Shown here: piece after piece, positions 52,470-59,588 of the stretch | How the letters are laid out: the number at the start of each line of letters is the position of its first letter | How positions within the stretch are numbered: position 1 is the first letter of the stretch | Assembly: GCF_020991065.1 (NCBI RefSeq) | Contig: NZ_CP087710.1 | Location: 1,054,001-1,118,000, forward strand | Direction: 5' to 3' | Length of the DNA stretch: 64,000 nucleotides | Source of the DNA: Nocardioides okcheonensis | GTDB taxonomy: Bacteria > Actinomycetota > Actinomycetes > Propionibacteriales > Nocardioidaceae | Program-made: the position numbers and the translations under genes | Notes under the pieces: generated by a model | What the model was told of the DNA's origin: nothing | Seen by the model: only the letters and a program-made list of their open reading frames with translations | Database searches by the model: none

Positions 52470-54035
52470 ATGTTCAGCTCCAGCGCCTCGGACGTGACCC
52501 CCTCCTACGGGGGGTCGCTCTACACGTGGCGGGTGACCACCGCGGTGCGCGTCTTCGGCCTGGCGCTGGCGTCGGGCATCGTGCTGTCGGACGAGCGGTC
52601 CGGGGTCACCGCGCCGCTGCTGGCGGCGCTCGTCGTGGTCGCCGTCGGCAGCGCCGTGCTCGACTGGTCACGCGCCACCACCCGCGCCGCGTGGGTGCCG
52701 CTGGCCGAGATGCTGCTGGCGGCGATCATGCTCGCCAGCGCAGGCGCCTCGCCCGGCCTCTACGCCTACCTCGCCGCGCCCCCGGTGGTGGCCGGGGTGC
52801 GCCACGGCGTCGTGACGGTCGTCAACACGGCGTTCGTGGGTGGGCTGGGCCTGCTCGCCGCCGTCGCCGGGTCGTCGACGCCCGATCCCCGACCCGAGCT
52901 CGTGGTCGCCGCCCCCTGGGTGCTGACCGGCCTCGGGGCGGGCCTGCTGGCGAGCTGGCAGTCGCGCTCGATCCGTGACGAGGACGCCCGCCGGGCGCCG
53001 TACCGGGCCGCCCACCAGCTCGTGGCCCAGCTGCACGGGCTGGCCCGGCGCCACCAGGTCGGCCTCGACACCGCCCAGCTGGCCGCGGACCTCGAGACCC
53101 GCCTGCGCCGCCAGACCGGGGCGACGGCGTCCGCGGTCTACACGGGATCGGTGGCCGAGGGGCTCGTGCAGGTGTCGTCCTACGGGGACGCCGGCTCGCT
53201 GGCCGAGCAGGTCGGGCGGCACGCCGACGCGAGGTCCCCGGGCGTACGGGTGCTGGCCATCCAGGGCACCGACGGCGGGCTCGGCTTCGTGGCGCTGTCC
53301 GGCGTGCTGCGCTGGAACGACGAGATCGCCGAGCAGGCCGCCGAGGTGACCGACAACTTCGCGCTGCGCATCGACACCGCCGTGCTCTTCGACGAGGTCC
53401 GCCGGATGGCGACGTCGGAGGAGCGCAACCGGCTGGCCCGCGAGATGCACGACGGCGTCGCGCAGGAGATCGTGGCCCTCGGCTACGTCGTCGACGAGAT
53501 CGAGTCGATCTCGGACGACCCCCAGACCCGCGAGCTCGCGGCCTCGCTGCGCCAGGAGATCACGCGGGTGGTGAGCGAGCTGCGCTACTCGATCTTCGAC
53601 CTCCGCCACCAGCTCAGCGACCACCGGCTGTCCGGCGCGCTCACCGAGCACGTGCGCGGTCTCAGCACCGGCACGGACCTGCAGGTGCACCTGAGCTTCG
53701 ACGAGTCCGGCAAGCCGCTGCCCCCGCACACCGAGACCGAGCTCCTGCGGATCGCGCAGGAGGCCATCAGCAACGTCCGTCGGCACGCCGGCGCCCAGAA
53801 CCTCTGGGTGGCCTTCTGCACCGACGGCGTCTCCCTCGACCTGCGGATCGAGGACGACGGCATCGGCAACGCCGCCCCGCGCGACCTCCACTGGGGCCTG
53901 CAGACGATGGCCGAGCGTGCCGCTGCCATCGGCGCCGCGCTCGAGGTCTGCGACCGCGACGGCGGCGGCACCCGCGTCCACCTGACCACCTCGCACTGCA
54001 CCACCTCCCCCCGTGAAGGAAGCCTGCGCCCATGA
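52470..54035 (+). CDS. NarL-type sensor histidine kinase of the Tad locus
   Basis: 521 aa. Five or six N-terminal membrane helices (~20-165), a GAF-like region (~180-300), HisKA_3 with NRLAREMHDGVAQEIVALGY, and HATPase with AISNVRRHAGAQ and RIEDDGIGN. Sits 6 bases after tadC and overlaps its regulator (ATGA), so it should be transcribed with the pilus genes. Signal unknown. Confidence 0.9.
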   Translation: MFSSSASDVTPSYGGSLYTWRVTTAVRVFGLALASGIVLSDERSGVTAPLLAALVVVAVGSAVLDWSRATTRAAWVPLAEMLLAAIMLASAGASPGLYAYLAAPPVVAGVRHGVVTVVNTAFVGGLGLLAAVAGSSTPDPRPELVVAAPWVLTGLGAGLLASWQSRSIRDEDARRAPYRAAHQLVAQLHGLARRHQVGLDTAQLAADLETRLRRQTGATASAVYTGSVAEGLVQVSSYGDAGSLAEQVGRHADARSPGVRVLAIQGTDGGLGFVALSGVLRWNDEIAEQAAEVTDNFALRIDTAVLFDEVRRMATSEERNRLAREMHDGVAQEIVALGYVVDEIESISDDPQTRELAASLRQEITRVVSELRYSIFDLRHQLSDHRLSGALTEHVRGLSTGTDLQVHLSFDESGKPLPPHTETELLRIAQEAISNVRRHAGAQNLWVAFCTDGVSLDLRIEDDGIGNAAPRDLHWGLQTMAERAAAIGAALEVCDRDGGGTRVHLTTSHCTTSPREGSLRP

Positions 54036-54685
54036 ACACCTCCGTCATGCTGGTCGACGACCACGAGCTGATCCGCCAGGGACTGGCGCGCGCGTTCGAG
54101 CGCGACGACGCGATGCACGTCGTCGGCCAGGCGGGCAGCGTCCACGAGGGGCTCGCGGTGTTCCGCGAGCTGCGCCCCGACGTCGTGGTCACCGACCTCC
54201 AGCTGCCGGACGGGCAGGGCCTCGAGATCGTGCGCGCGGTGCGGGCCGAGAGCGACACGGTGGGCCTGGTCGTGCTCACCATGCACGCGGGCGACGACCA
54301 GATCTTCGCGGCGATGGAGGCCGGCGCCTCGGCGTTCGTCGGCAAGGACAGCAAGTCCTCCGAGGTGGTGAGCGCCGCCAAGCACGCCGCCGTGGCACCG
54401 CGCACGTTCCTGTGCGCCGGCCTGAGCGCGGCGATGATGCGACGCGCCACCGCGCCCGCCGCGCCCCGCCTGTCCACCCGCGAGGAGGAAGTCCTCGCCC
54501 TCCTCGCGGAGGGTCTCGGGACCAGCGACATCGCCGGCCGGCTCTACCTCAGCGAGTCGACCGCGAAGACGCACATCACGCACATCTACCAGAAGCTGGG
54601 CGCCGCGAACCGGGCCCAGGCGCTGGTCACGGCCATGCGGATGGGCCTGCTCGACGGCGTCGCGTCGGGTCATCTGACGCGGTGA
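54032..54685 (+). CDS. LuxR/NarL-family response regulator of the Tad locus
   Basis: 217 aa. Receiver with VDDHE and phospho-Asp55 in VVTDLQLPD, LuxR HTH LSTREEEVLALLAEGLGTSDIAGRLYLSESTAKTHITHIYQKL. Overlaps the kinase gene (ATGA). Candidate regulator of the adjacent flp genes and the cpaB promoter, both of which carry TAGTCC/GGACTA repeats. Confidence 0.9.
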   Translation: MNTSVMLVDDHELIRQGLARAFERDDAMHVVGQAGSVHEGLAVFRELRPDVVVTDLQLPDGQGLEIVRAVRAESDTVGLVVLTMHAGDDQIFAAMEAGASAFVGKDSKSSEVVSAAKHAAVAPRTFLCAGLSAAMMRRATAPAAPRLSTREEEVLALLAEGLGTSDIAGRLYLSESTAKTHITHIYQKLGAANRAQALVTAMRMGLLDGVASGHLTR

Positions 54686-54728
54686 CCCCGAGGGGCCCGG
54701 GCGCGGCGCCGCGCGGGTGGTCCACGGA

Positions 54729-54744
54729 TAGTCCCAACGGACTA
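54729..54744. promoter_or_regulatory. 7-2-7 inverted repeat upstream of flp1
   Basis: TAGTCCC-AA-CGGACTA, arms matching at six of seven positions, a spacing like NarL-family sites. Located 115 bases before the flp1 start and shared with the Tad promoter region. Confidence 0.45.
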
Positions 54745-54746
54745 CG

Positions 54747-54766
54747 CAGGTGCGGCCGTTCACCTG
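54747..54766. promoter_or_regulatory. Inverted repeat CAGGTG-N8-CACCTG upstream of flp1
   Basis: Perfect 6-bp arms directly after the 7-2-7 site; operator or RNA stem, role unknown. Confidence 0.3.
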
Positions 54767-54858
54767 ATCCGGCGGGCCGCGAATCGGAGCAGAGTAATCC
54801 TCGACGGGTCCTGGAGGGCTCGGGACCCACCAACACGACTTACCTCAAGGGGAATCAC

Positions 54859-55050
54859 ATGATTGAGAAGCTGCAGTTCATGACGATCATGCTCGTCAAC
54901 GACATCAAGGCCAAGCGCGACGAGCGCGGCGCCACCGCCGTCGAGTACGGCCTGATGGTCGCCCTGATCGCCATCGTGATCATCGGCGCCGTCACCCTCC
55001 TGGGCGGCAACCTGAAGAGCCTCTTCAACAGCGCCGCGAGCAGCGTCTGA
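54859..55050 (+). CDS. flp1: Flp-type IVb pilin 1
   Basis: 63 aa. Short basic leader, then the Flp signature ERGATAVEYGLMVALIAIVI with cleavage after Gly (G|ATAVEYG) and the Glu/Tyr pair. Major pilin of the Tad pilus. ATG follows AAGGGGA. A separate start 173 bases after the regulator gene suggests its own promoter. Confidence 0.95.
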   Translation: MIEKLQFMTIMLVNDIKAKRDERGATAVEYGLMVALIAIVIIGAVTLLGGNLKSLFNSAASSV

Positions 55051-55073
55051 CGATCCGCACCCGTGCGGTTGTC

Positions 55074-55109
55074 GAGGGCCGGTGTCGTGTTCCCACGGCA
55101 CCGGCCCTC
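55074..55109 (+). terminator. Stem-loop after flp1
   Basis: GAGGGCCGGTG pairs with CACCGGCCCTC; the arms extend with small mismatches. May limit read-through so that flp1 is made in excess over flp2 and flp3. Confidence 0.6.
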
Positions 55110-55137
55110 CGTCATTCCACCCAGGAGGTGAACCCCC

Positions 55138-55350
55138 ATGTCCCTGCACCACCTCGCGGCCTTCCTGACCGCGACCCTGACCGCGGCCCTGACCCCGGCT
55201 GAGCGCTCCGACGACGAGCGCGGCGCCACCGCCGTCGAGTACGGCCTCATGGTCGCCCTCATCGCGGTCGTGATCGTCGGCGCGGTGTCGCTGTTCGGCC
55301 GCTCGGCCAGCTCGCTGTTCTCGGTGCCGGCCAGCGTCTTCAGCCGCTGA
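55138..55350 (+). CDS. flp2: Flp-type IVb pilin 2 (divergent)
   Basis: 70 aa. Longer hydrophobic leader (LAAFLTATLTAALTP), then DERGATAVEYGLMVALIAVVI and a diverged tail (LFGRSASSLFSVPASVFSR). Strong AGGAGGTGAA ribosome site. Possibly a minor pilin. Confidence 0.92.
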   Translation: MSLHHLAAFLTATLTAALTPAERSDDERGATAVEYGLMVALIAVVIVGAVSLFGRSASSLFSVPASVFSR

Positions 55351-55418
55351 CCCGCCGCGCCAGCCGCACCACCCGACCCGCGCCCACGTCGCGACCCTCC
55401 CTCGGAAGGATCCGTCCC

Positions 55419-55610
55419 ATGCTCGATGCCCTGCACCTCCAGATGATCAAGATCGCCCACGACGCGCGCACCAGGCGCGACGAGCGTGGCGCCACGGCCG
55501 TCGAGTACGGCCTGATGGTCGCCCTCATCGCCATCGTGATCATCGGCGCCGTCACCCTGCTCGGCGGCAACCTGAAGAGCCTCTTCAACAGCGCCGGCAG
55601 CAAGGTCTGA
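55419..55610 (+). CDS. flp3: Flp-type IVb pilin 3
   Basis: 63 aa, nearly identical to flp1 from residue 20 onward; the leader differs (MLDALHLQMIKIAHDARTR). Ribosome site GGAAGGA. Likely a recent duplication of flp1. Confidence 0.94.
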   Translation: MLDALHLQMIKIAHDARTRRDERGATAVEYGLMVALIAIVIIGAVTLLGGNLKSLFNSAGSKV

Positions 55611-55636
55611 CCAGCACGGTCCCATCGACCGTCCCG

Positions 55637-55670
55637 CGAGGGCCGGCACCGTCCACGGTGCCGGCCCTCG
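55637..55670 (+). terminator. Perfect 16-bp stem-loop after flp3
   Basis: Bases 55637-55652 pair fully with 55655-55670. Its sequence (GAGGGCCGG...CCGGCCCTC) repeats that of the flp1 stem-loop. Ends the pilin cluster. Confidence 0.75.
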
Positions 55671-55715
55671 TCGCTTCCGGGGCCGGCGTCCGGGCCCGCG
55701 TCCGGTGCCGGGTCG

Positions 55716-56672
55716 TCAGCCGGCGAGGGCGGCCAGCCCGGAGCGCCACCGTCGGGTGAGCTCGGCGACCGGGAGGCCCGCGCGCGCCAGGGCCGCGTCG
55801 ACCGGCTCACCCGCGGCGGCGGCCTCGTAGAGCCGGACCAGCCCCTGCTCCCCCAGCGCCTCGGCCACCACGCGGCAGCCCAGCCACGCCTGCTCGTAGC
55901 GCGCCTGGAGGTCGCCCGCGCGGGTGTCGAAGTCCGCCGCCTCCGGCAGGCGCCCCGGCACGCCGTCGGCGCGCGCCGCGGCGATCGCGCGACCGAGCGT
56001 GGTGCGGTCGGGCAGCCGGACGTCGCGCAGCGCGACGTAGTCGGCGAAGCCCTCGAGGAGCCAGGTGTCCATCGGCGTGCGGGTGGCGTCGGTGGCCAGG
56101 TGGACCAGCTCGTGGCTCATCACGACCTGCGCGCCGGCACGACGCAGGCCCGCCGTGACCTCCGGGTTGACGAAGACGTGGACCGGCGCCGCAGCGCCCG
56201 TCCCGTCGCCCGCGGCGGTCGTCACCGCCGCGATCGCGGCGTACGTCCCGGGCTCGGCGCCGAGGGTCTCGTCGAGGTCCGCGGCGCTCGCCGGCACCTC
56301 CACCACGACGGGTGCCGACCAGGCCGGCAGCACCCGGCGCACCACGCCGACACCCGCCACGGCCCGGCGCGCCACGTCGTCCGCCAGCCGCTGCGGGCCG
56401 TCGAGGAGGACCAGCACGCCCGGGGCGCGCGCCACGGACAGGCCGCCGCGCAGCCACAGCGGGAGCCGTACGCCAGCGGACCCGGTCGGCGTCCGGAAGC
56501 CGGTGACCGCGAGACGGTCGCCGTCGGGGACCAGCCCGACCAGCACCTCCGCCGACGACACCCCGGGGTCGTCGCGACCCAGCCGCCAGTCGAGCTCGGC
56601 CACCGCCGTCCAGGACCCGTCGCTCGCGACGGTGCCCGACTGGTCGACGTAGCGGAGGGCGACCCGGTCCAC
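55716..56672 (-). CDS. Zinc metalloprotease-like protein (HExxH, peptidase MA-like)
   Basis: 318 aa from the first usable codon. The metal motif HELVHLATDATRTPMDTWLLEGFADYV carries HExxH and the downstream Glu (E in LLEGFADY), as in peptidase MA-like proteins. The coding pattern continues upstream of 56672 without a start codon to a TGA at 56868-56870, while a signal peptide lies further upstream in another frame. So this is the 3' part of a gene that seems to be frameshifted. Confidence 0.7.
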   Translation of the reverse strand: MDRVALRYVDQSGTVASDGSWTAVAELDWRLGRDDPGVSSAEVLVGLVPDGDRLAVTGFRTPTGSAGVRLPLWLRGGLSVARAPGVLVLLDGPQRLADDVARRAVAGVGVVRRVLPAWSAPVVVEVPASAADLDETLGAEPGTYAAIAAVTTAAGDGTGAAAPVHVFVNPEVTAGLRRAGAQVVMSHELVHLATDATRTPMDTWLLEGFADYVALRDVRLPDRTTLGRAIAAARADGVPGRLPEAADFDTRAGDLQARYEQAWLGCRVVAEALGEQGLVRLYEAAAAGEPVDAALARAGLPVAELTRRWRSGLAALAG

Positions 56673-56935
56673 GGCCAGGGCACGGGCGTTGCGCCCGACG
56701 CCTGTGAGGACCGTGCGTGCCGTGTCGTCCCCGGAGGGGGCGAGGGCGGCGACCGCGCGGGGGTCGCGGGTCCCCAGCGCCCCCGACAGGGCCGCCAGCG
56801 CCTGCGTGGCGGCGGCCGGGCTGGCGCTCGGGGCTCCACGCGCGCGGGCGTCACGTCGTGGCGGTCGTCACCGAGGACCGCCACGCCTGCCGCGCCCAGG
56901 GCGAGCAGCAGCGCGCATGACGAAAGGCCGGCCAC
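56673..56935 (-). pseudogene. Frame-displaced 5' part of the metalloprotease gene
   Basis: From GTG 56935 the frame encodes a signal segment (VAGLSSCALLLALGAAGVAVLG) and ~16 polar residues, after which it turns Arg/Pro-rich. Between about 56840 and 56868 the coding signature moves to the frame of the HExxH protein (SASPAAATQALAALSGALG), equivalent to one missing base. Programmed shift, real mutation or sequencing error cannot be distinguished. Confidence 0.55.
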
Positions 56936-56962
56936 CCACGCGCGTGGGTGGCCGGCCTTCGA
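56921..56962. terminator. Perfect 42-bp palindrome, terminator of the NlpC/P60 gene
   Basis: Each 21-base arm (starting CGAAAGGCCGGCC) is the exact reverse complement of the other. It begins 10 bases after the NlpC/P60 stop and, on the minus strand, ends in TTTCG. The putative GTG of the next gene lies inside it. Confidence 0.75.
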
Positions 56963-56972
56963 GGTCTGCGGG

Positions 56973-57962
56973 TCAGCCAGGGCGGACCGCGCCGACGTAC
57001 GGCATCGAGTAGAGCCCCGAGACCGTGACGCCCGCACCGGGGTTGGCGGCGTGCACGATCATGCCGTTGCCGATGTACATGCCGACGTGGCTGATCGGGC
57101 TGTAGTAGAAGACCAGGTCGCCCGGCTGCAGGTCGCTCGCGGCGACGTGCGGGCCGGAGCCGTACTGGGCCGAGGACGAGTGCGGCAGCGAGACGCCGGC
57201 CTGGGCCCAGGCCCGCATCGTCAGGCCGCTGCAGTCGAAGGCGCTCTCGCCGGCGGCGCCGTAGACGTAGGCGTCACCGACCTGGGCCATCGCGTACTGG
57301 ATCGCCGCGGCCGCGCGGCCCGAGGCGGGCACCGCGCTCGGCATCCGGCTCACGCCGCTGCGCGAGGCGAGCAGGCGCTCGCGCTCCTCGGCCTCGAGGT
57401 CGGCGAGCAGCTCCTTGGCCTCGGCGAGCTTGTCGTCGACGGTCTCCTTCTCGGAGCTGAGCTCCTCGGTGAGGTCGGCGATCTCGTCGGCGCGGTCGTC
57501 GGTGGCCTCCTGGCGGATCTCCAAGGCCTGCAGCTCGGTGTCGTAGTCGGACAGCAGCGAGGACTGCAGGTCGTTGAACGACGACATGGTGGAGAGGGTG
57601 TCGAGGAACGAGCCCGGGTCCTCCGAGACGACGATCTGGCCGACGGTCGAGATGCCCTCGCCCTCGAGCTGTCGCACGACGGCGTCGGAGACCTGGTCCC
57701 GCACGGCGTCGAGGCGCTCGTCCTGGCGGGCCTGGTCGGCCTTCAGGCCGGCGAGGTCCTGGCGCAGGTCGGCGAGGTCGAGACGGGCGTCGTGGAGCCG
57801 CTCCTGCGCGGCCTCGGCCTCGTGGTAGAGGCGGTCGACGCGAGCCTTGACGGTCTTGATGTCGGGGTCGGCCTGGGCGGGCGTCGCAGGCACGAAGGCG
57901 ATGGCAGCGATCGCGGAGAGACCAAGTGCGGTCGCGCCAGCACGCTTGCGGGGGTGAGCCAC
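56973..57962 (-). CDS. NlpC/P60 peptidoglycan endopeptidase with coiled-coil N-terminus
   Basis: 329 aa. Signal peptide (1-31, PAQA|DP), a long coiled coil (~35-200) like RipA/RPF-type regulators, then NlpC/P60 (~215-329) with catalytic Cys244 in DCSGLT, His292 in SHVGMY and third residue His304 in VHAAN. Cleaves stem peptides during growth or division. Expression is controlled by the ydaO-type riboswitch upstream. GTG start follows GAGGAG at 11 bases. Counterpart of Rv2190c. Confidence 0.93.
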   Translation of the reverse strand: MAHPRKRAGATALGLSAIAAIAFVPATPAQADPDIKTVKARVDRLYHEAEAAQERLHDARLDLADLRQDLAGLKADQARQDERLDAVRDQVSDAVVRQLEGEGISTVGQIVVSEDPGSFLDTLSTMSSFNDLQSSLLSDYDTELQALEIRQEATDDRADEIADLTEELSSEKETVDDKLAEAKELLADLEAEERERLLASRSGVSRMPSAVPASGRAAAAIQYAMAQVGDAYVYGAAGESAFDCSGLTMRAWAQAGVSLPHSSSAQYGSGPHVAASDLQPGDLVFYYSPISHVGMYIGNGMIVHAANPGAGVTVSGLYSMPYVGAVRPG

Positions 57963-57984
57963 GAGCGGGTGAACTCCTCGGGGT

Positions 57985-58140
57985 GTCGTACGCCTACCGG
58001 GTGAGCTGACGGGTTCGGCACGACTGTCCTACCCCTGCTCCTCGTGCCGCTCGCGCGACACGCCTCGCAGGGGATTCACCCCAGGGGGAAGTGTGGTTCC
58101 CCGGCTCGTCGACCACAGTGGTGCGGGGGCGTGGTGCGAC
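57985..58140 (-). ncRNA. ydaO-yuaA type cyclic di-AMP riboswitch
   Basis: On the minus strand the leader contains the conserved blocks GAGCCGGGGAACCAC, GGGGTGAATCC and GCCGAACCCGTCAGCTCACC...GGTAGGCG in the family order, closed by GTCG/CGAC ends. This class (RF00379) binds c-di-AMP and in actinobacteria typically governs wall hydrolases. It ends 22 bases before the NlpC/P60 start, so ligand binding could affect transcription or the ribosome site. Confidence 0.88.
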
Positions 58141-58197
58141 GACTCGGCGCGACGCCCGCGCGAGCCGGGTGACCCACTGTCACGGACGTCGGGCGAC

Positions 58198-58227
58198 AGC
58201 CTAGACGGCTGCACCATGCCTCGCCAA
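58198..58227 (-). promoter_or_regulatory. Promoter of the riboswitch/NlpC transcript
   Basis: -35 TTGGCG (58222-58227), 18-base spacer, -10 TAGGCT (58198-58203). Predicted RNA start near 58191 precedes the riboswitch. Confidence 0.6.
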
Positions 58228-58256
58228 TCTTCTCCGCACTCCGGGACCTCCGTCCC

Positions 58257-58463
58257 TCACGCCGACTCGATGACCGGCCCGCTCACGGGCTCGACCAGGC
58301 GCAGCGGCGGCACCAGGCCGCCCGAGGCCAGCGCGGCGAGCGCGGCCATCTCGTCGTCGTCGACGGTCAGCTCGGGCGGTGGGCCGAGCAGCACGCTCAC
58401 CACGCAGTCGTGGCAGTGCAGTCCGCGCACCACGCAGGTGTCGCAATCGATCCGTGTCGTCAT
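58257..58463 (-). CDS. Small conserved four-Cys protein
   Basis: 68 aa. IDCDTCVVRGLHCHDCVVSVLLGPP has two CxxC pairs with a His, a probable zinc site; the rest is acidic then hydrophobic. Found next to wall genes in many actinobacteria; function unknown. CACCGT lies 7 bases before the ATG. Start at 58463; longer in-frame extension is not coding. Confidence 0.8.
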   Translation of the reverse strand: MTTRIDCDTCVVRGLHCHDCVVSVLLGPPPELTVDDDEMAALAALASGGLVPPLRLVEPVSGPVIESA

Positions 58464-58570
58464 GTCCGCAACGGTGGCAGGGCCCACCGACAACGGGTCC
58501 CGGCGTGTCGCGCGGCGGCGTGTCGCGCGCCCGGCTGCCCGATCCGGCAGCGCCGGCGGCCCGGCGTGCA

Positions 58571-58576
58571 TAGGGT
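58571..58576 (+). promoter_or_regulatory. -10 box TAGGGT, leaderless-type promoter
   Basis: Seven bases before the GTG at 58584. Confidence 0.6.
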
Positions 58577-58583
58577 GCGGCAG

Positions 58584-59588
58584 GTGACGACGTCGACGCC
58601 CCGCAGGCTGCTGCCGCTCGTCGTCGCGTGGGCCTGGGCGGTGGTGCTGACGTGGTTCGCCCTGCTGGTGATGGCCGACACCGGGCCCGGCTTCGACTCG
58701 CACGCCTACTGGCGCGCCGCGCAGGGTGCGCTGGACGGGTCCATCTACGGCGTCGCGCCCGGCGGGCGCGACGCGTTCAACTACTCCCCCGCGTTTGTGC
58801 AGGTGCTGTGGCCGCTCGCCCAGCTGCCCTGGCCGGTGTTCGCGACCGGGTGGGCGCTCGCCGCGCTCGCGGCCTTCACCTGGCTGCTCTGGCCGCTCGG
58901 ACCGCGCTACGTCGTGCCGCTCGTGCTCTGCTGCACGCCCGAGATCCTGAGCGGGAACATCTTCTGGCTGATGGCGCTCGTGGTCGTCGCGGCGGCCCGT
59001 CCCGGCGCGCGGCCGGGTGGCGCGGCCGCGTGGGCCCTCGTCGCCCTCACCAAGGTGACGCCGGCCCTCGGCCCGCTGTGGCACGCCCTGCGCCGGGAGT
59101 GGCGCAGCCTCGCCTGGTCCGTGGCCTCGACGCTCGTCGTCGTCGCGGTCTCGGTGGTCGCCTCGCCCGCCCTGTGGGCCGACTGGCTCGACTTCCTGAC
59201 CCGCCACGAGCGGAGCACCGGGATCGTCGGGGCGGCGGCCTTCGGCCCCCTGGTCGTCCGGTTGCCGCTCGCCCTCGCGGTGCTGGTCTGGGGCGCGCTC
59301 ACCGATCGCCGCTGGGCGCTGCCGGCGGCGATGGCCCTCGCCACGCCCGTCGCCGGGCCCGCCGCCTTCACGATGCTCGCCGCCGTGCCGCGCCTGCGCG
59401 AGCCGACGGCTCAGCCCGCGGCCGCCTCGGGGACCCAGCAGGACCAGCCCGGTGCGCAGTCCACCTCCCCGAGCCCGTCGGTGGACGCGGCGAGGTCGTC
59501 GGGTGCCGTGCCCTCGCGGGTCACCACCAGGTCGGACGACGCGATCGCGCGGCGTCCGCCGTCGCGGCCCTCCAGGAAGTCGAGGTAG
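58584..59588 (+). CDS. GT87 family polytopic glycosyltransferase-like protein
   Basis: 334 aa with about 8-9 membrane helices up to residue ~275. The loop after helix 1, GPGFDSHAYWRAAQGALDG and GGRDAFNYSPAFVQVLWPL, matches GT87 mannosyltransferases that use polyprenyl-phosphate donors. The last ~60 residues are polar and lie antisense to the convergent gene (178-base overlap), so the natural end may have been lost. Confidence 0.78.
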   Translation: MTTSTPRRLLPLVVAWAWAVVLTWFALLVMADTGPGFDSHAYWRAAQGALDGSIYGVAPGGRDAFNYSPAFVQVLWPLAQLPWPVFATGWALAALAAFTWLLWPLGPRYVVPLVLCCTPEILSGNIFWLMALVVVAAARPGARPGGAAAWALVALTKVTPALGPLWHALRREWRSLAWSVASTLVVVAVSVVASPALWADWLDFLTRHERSTGIVGAAAFGPLVVRLPLALAVLVWGALTDRRWALPAAMALATPVAGPAAFTMLAAVPRLREPTAQPAAASGTQQDQPGAQSTSPSPSVDAARSSGAVPSRVTTRSDDAIARRPPSRPSRKSR

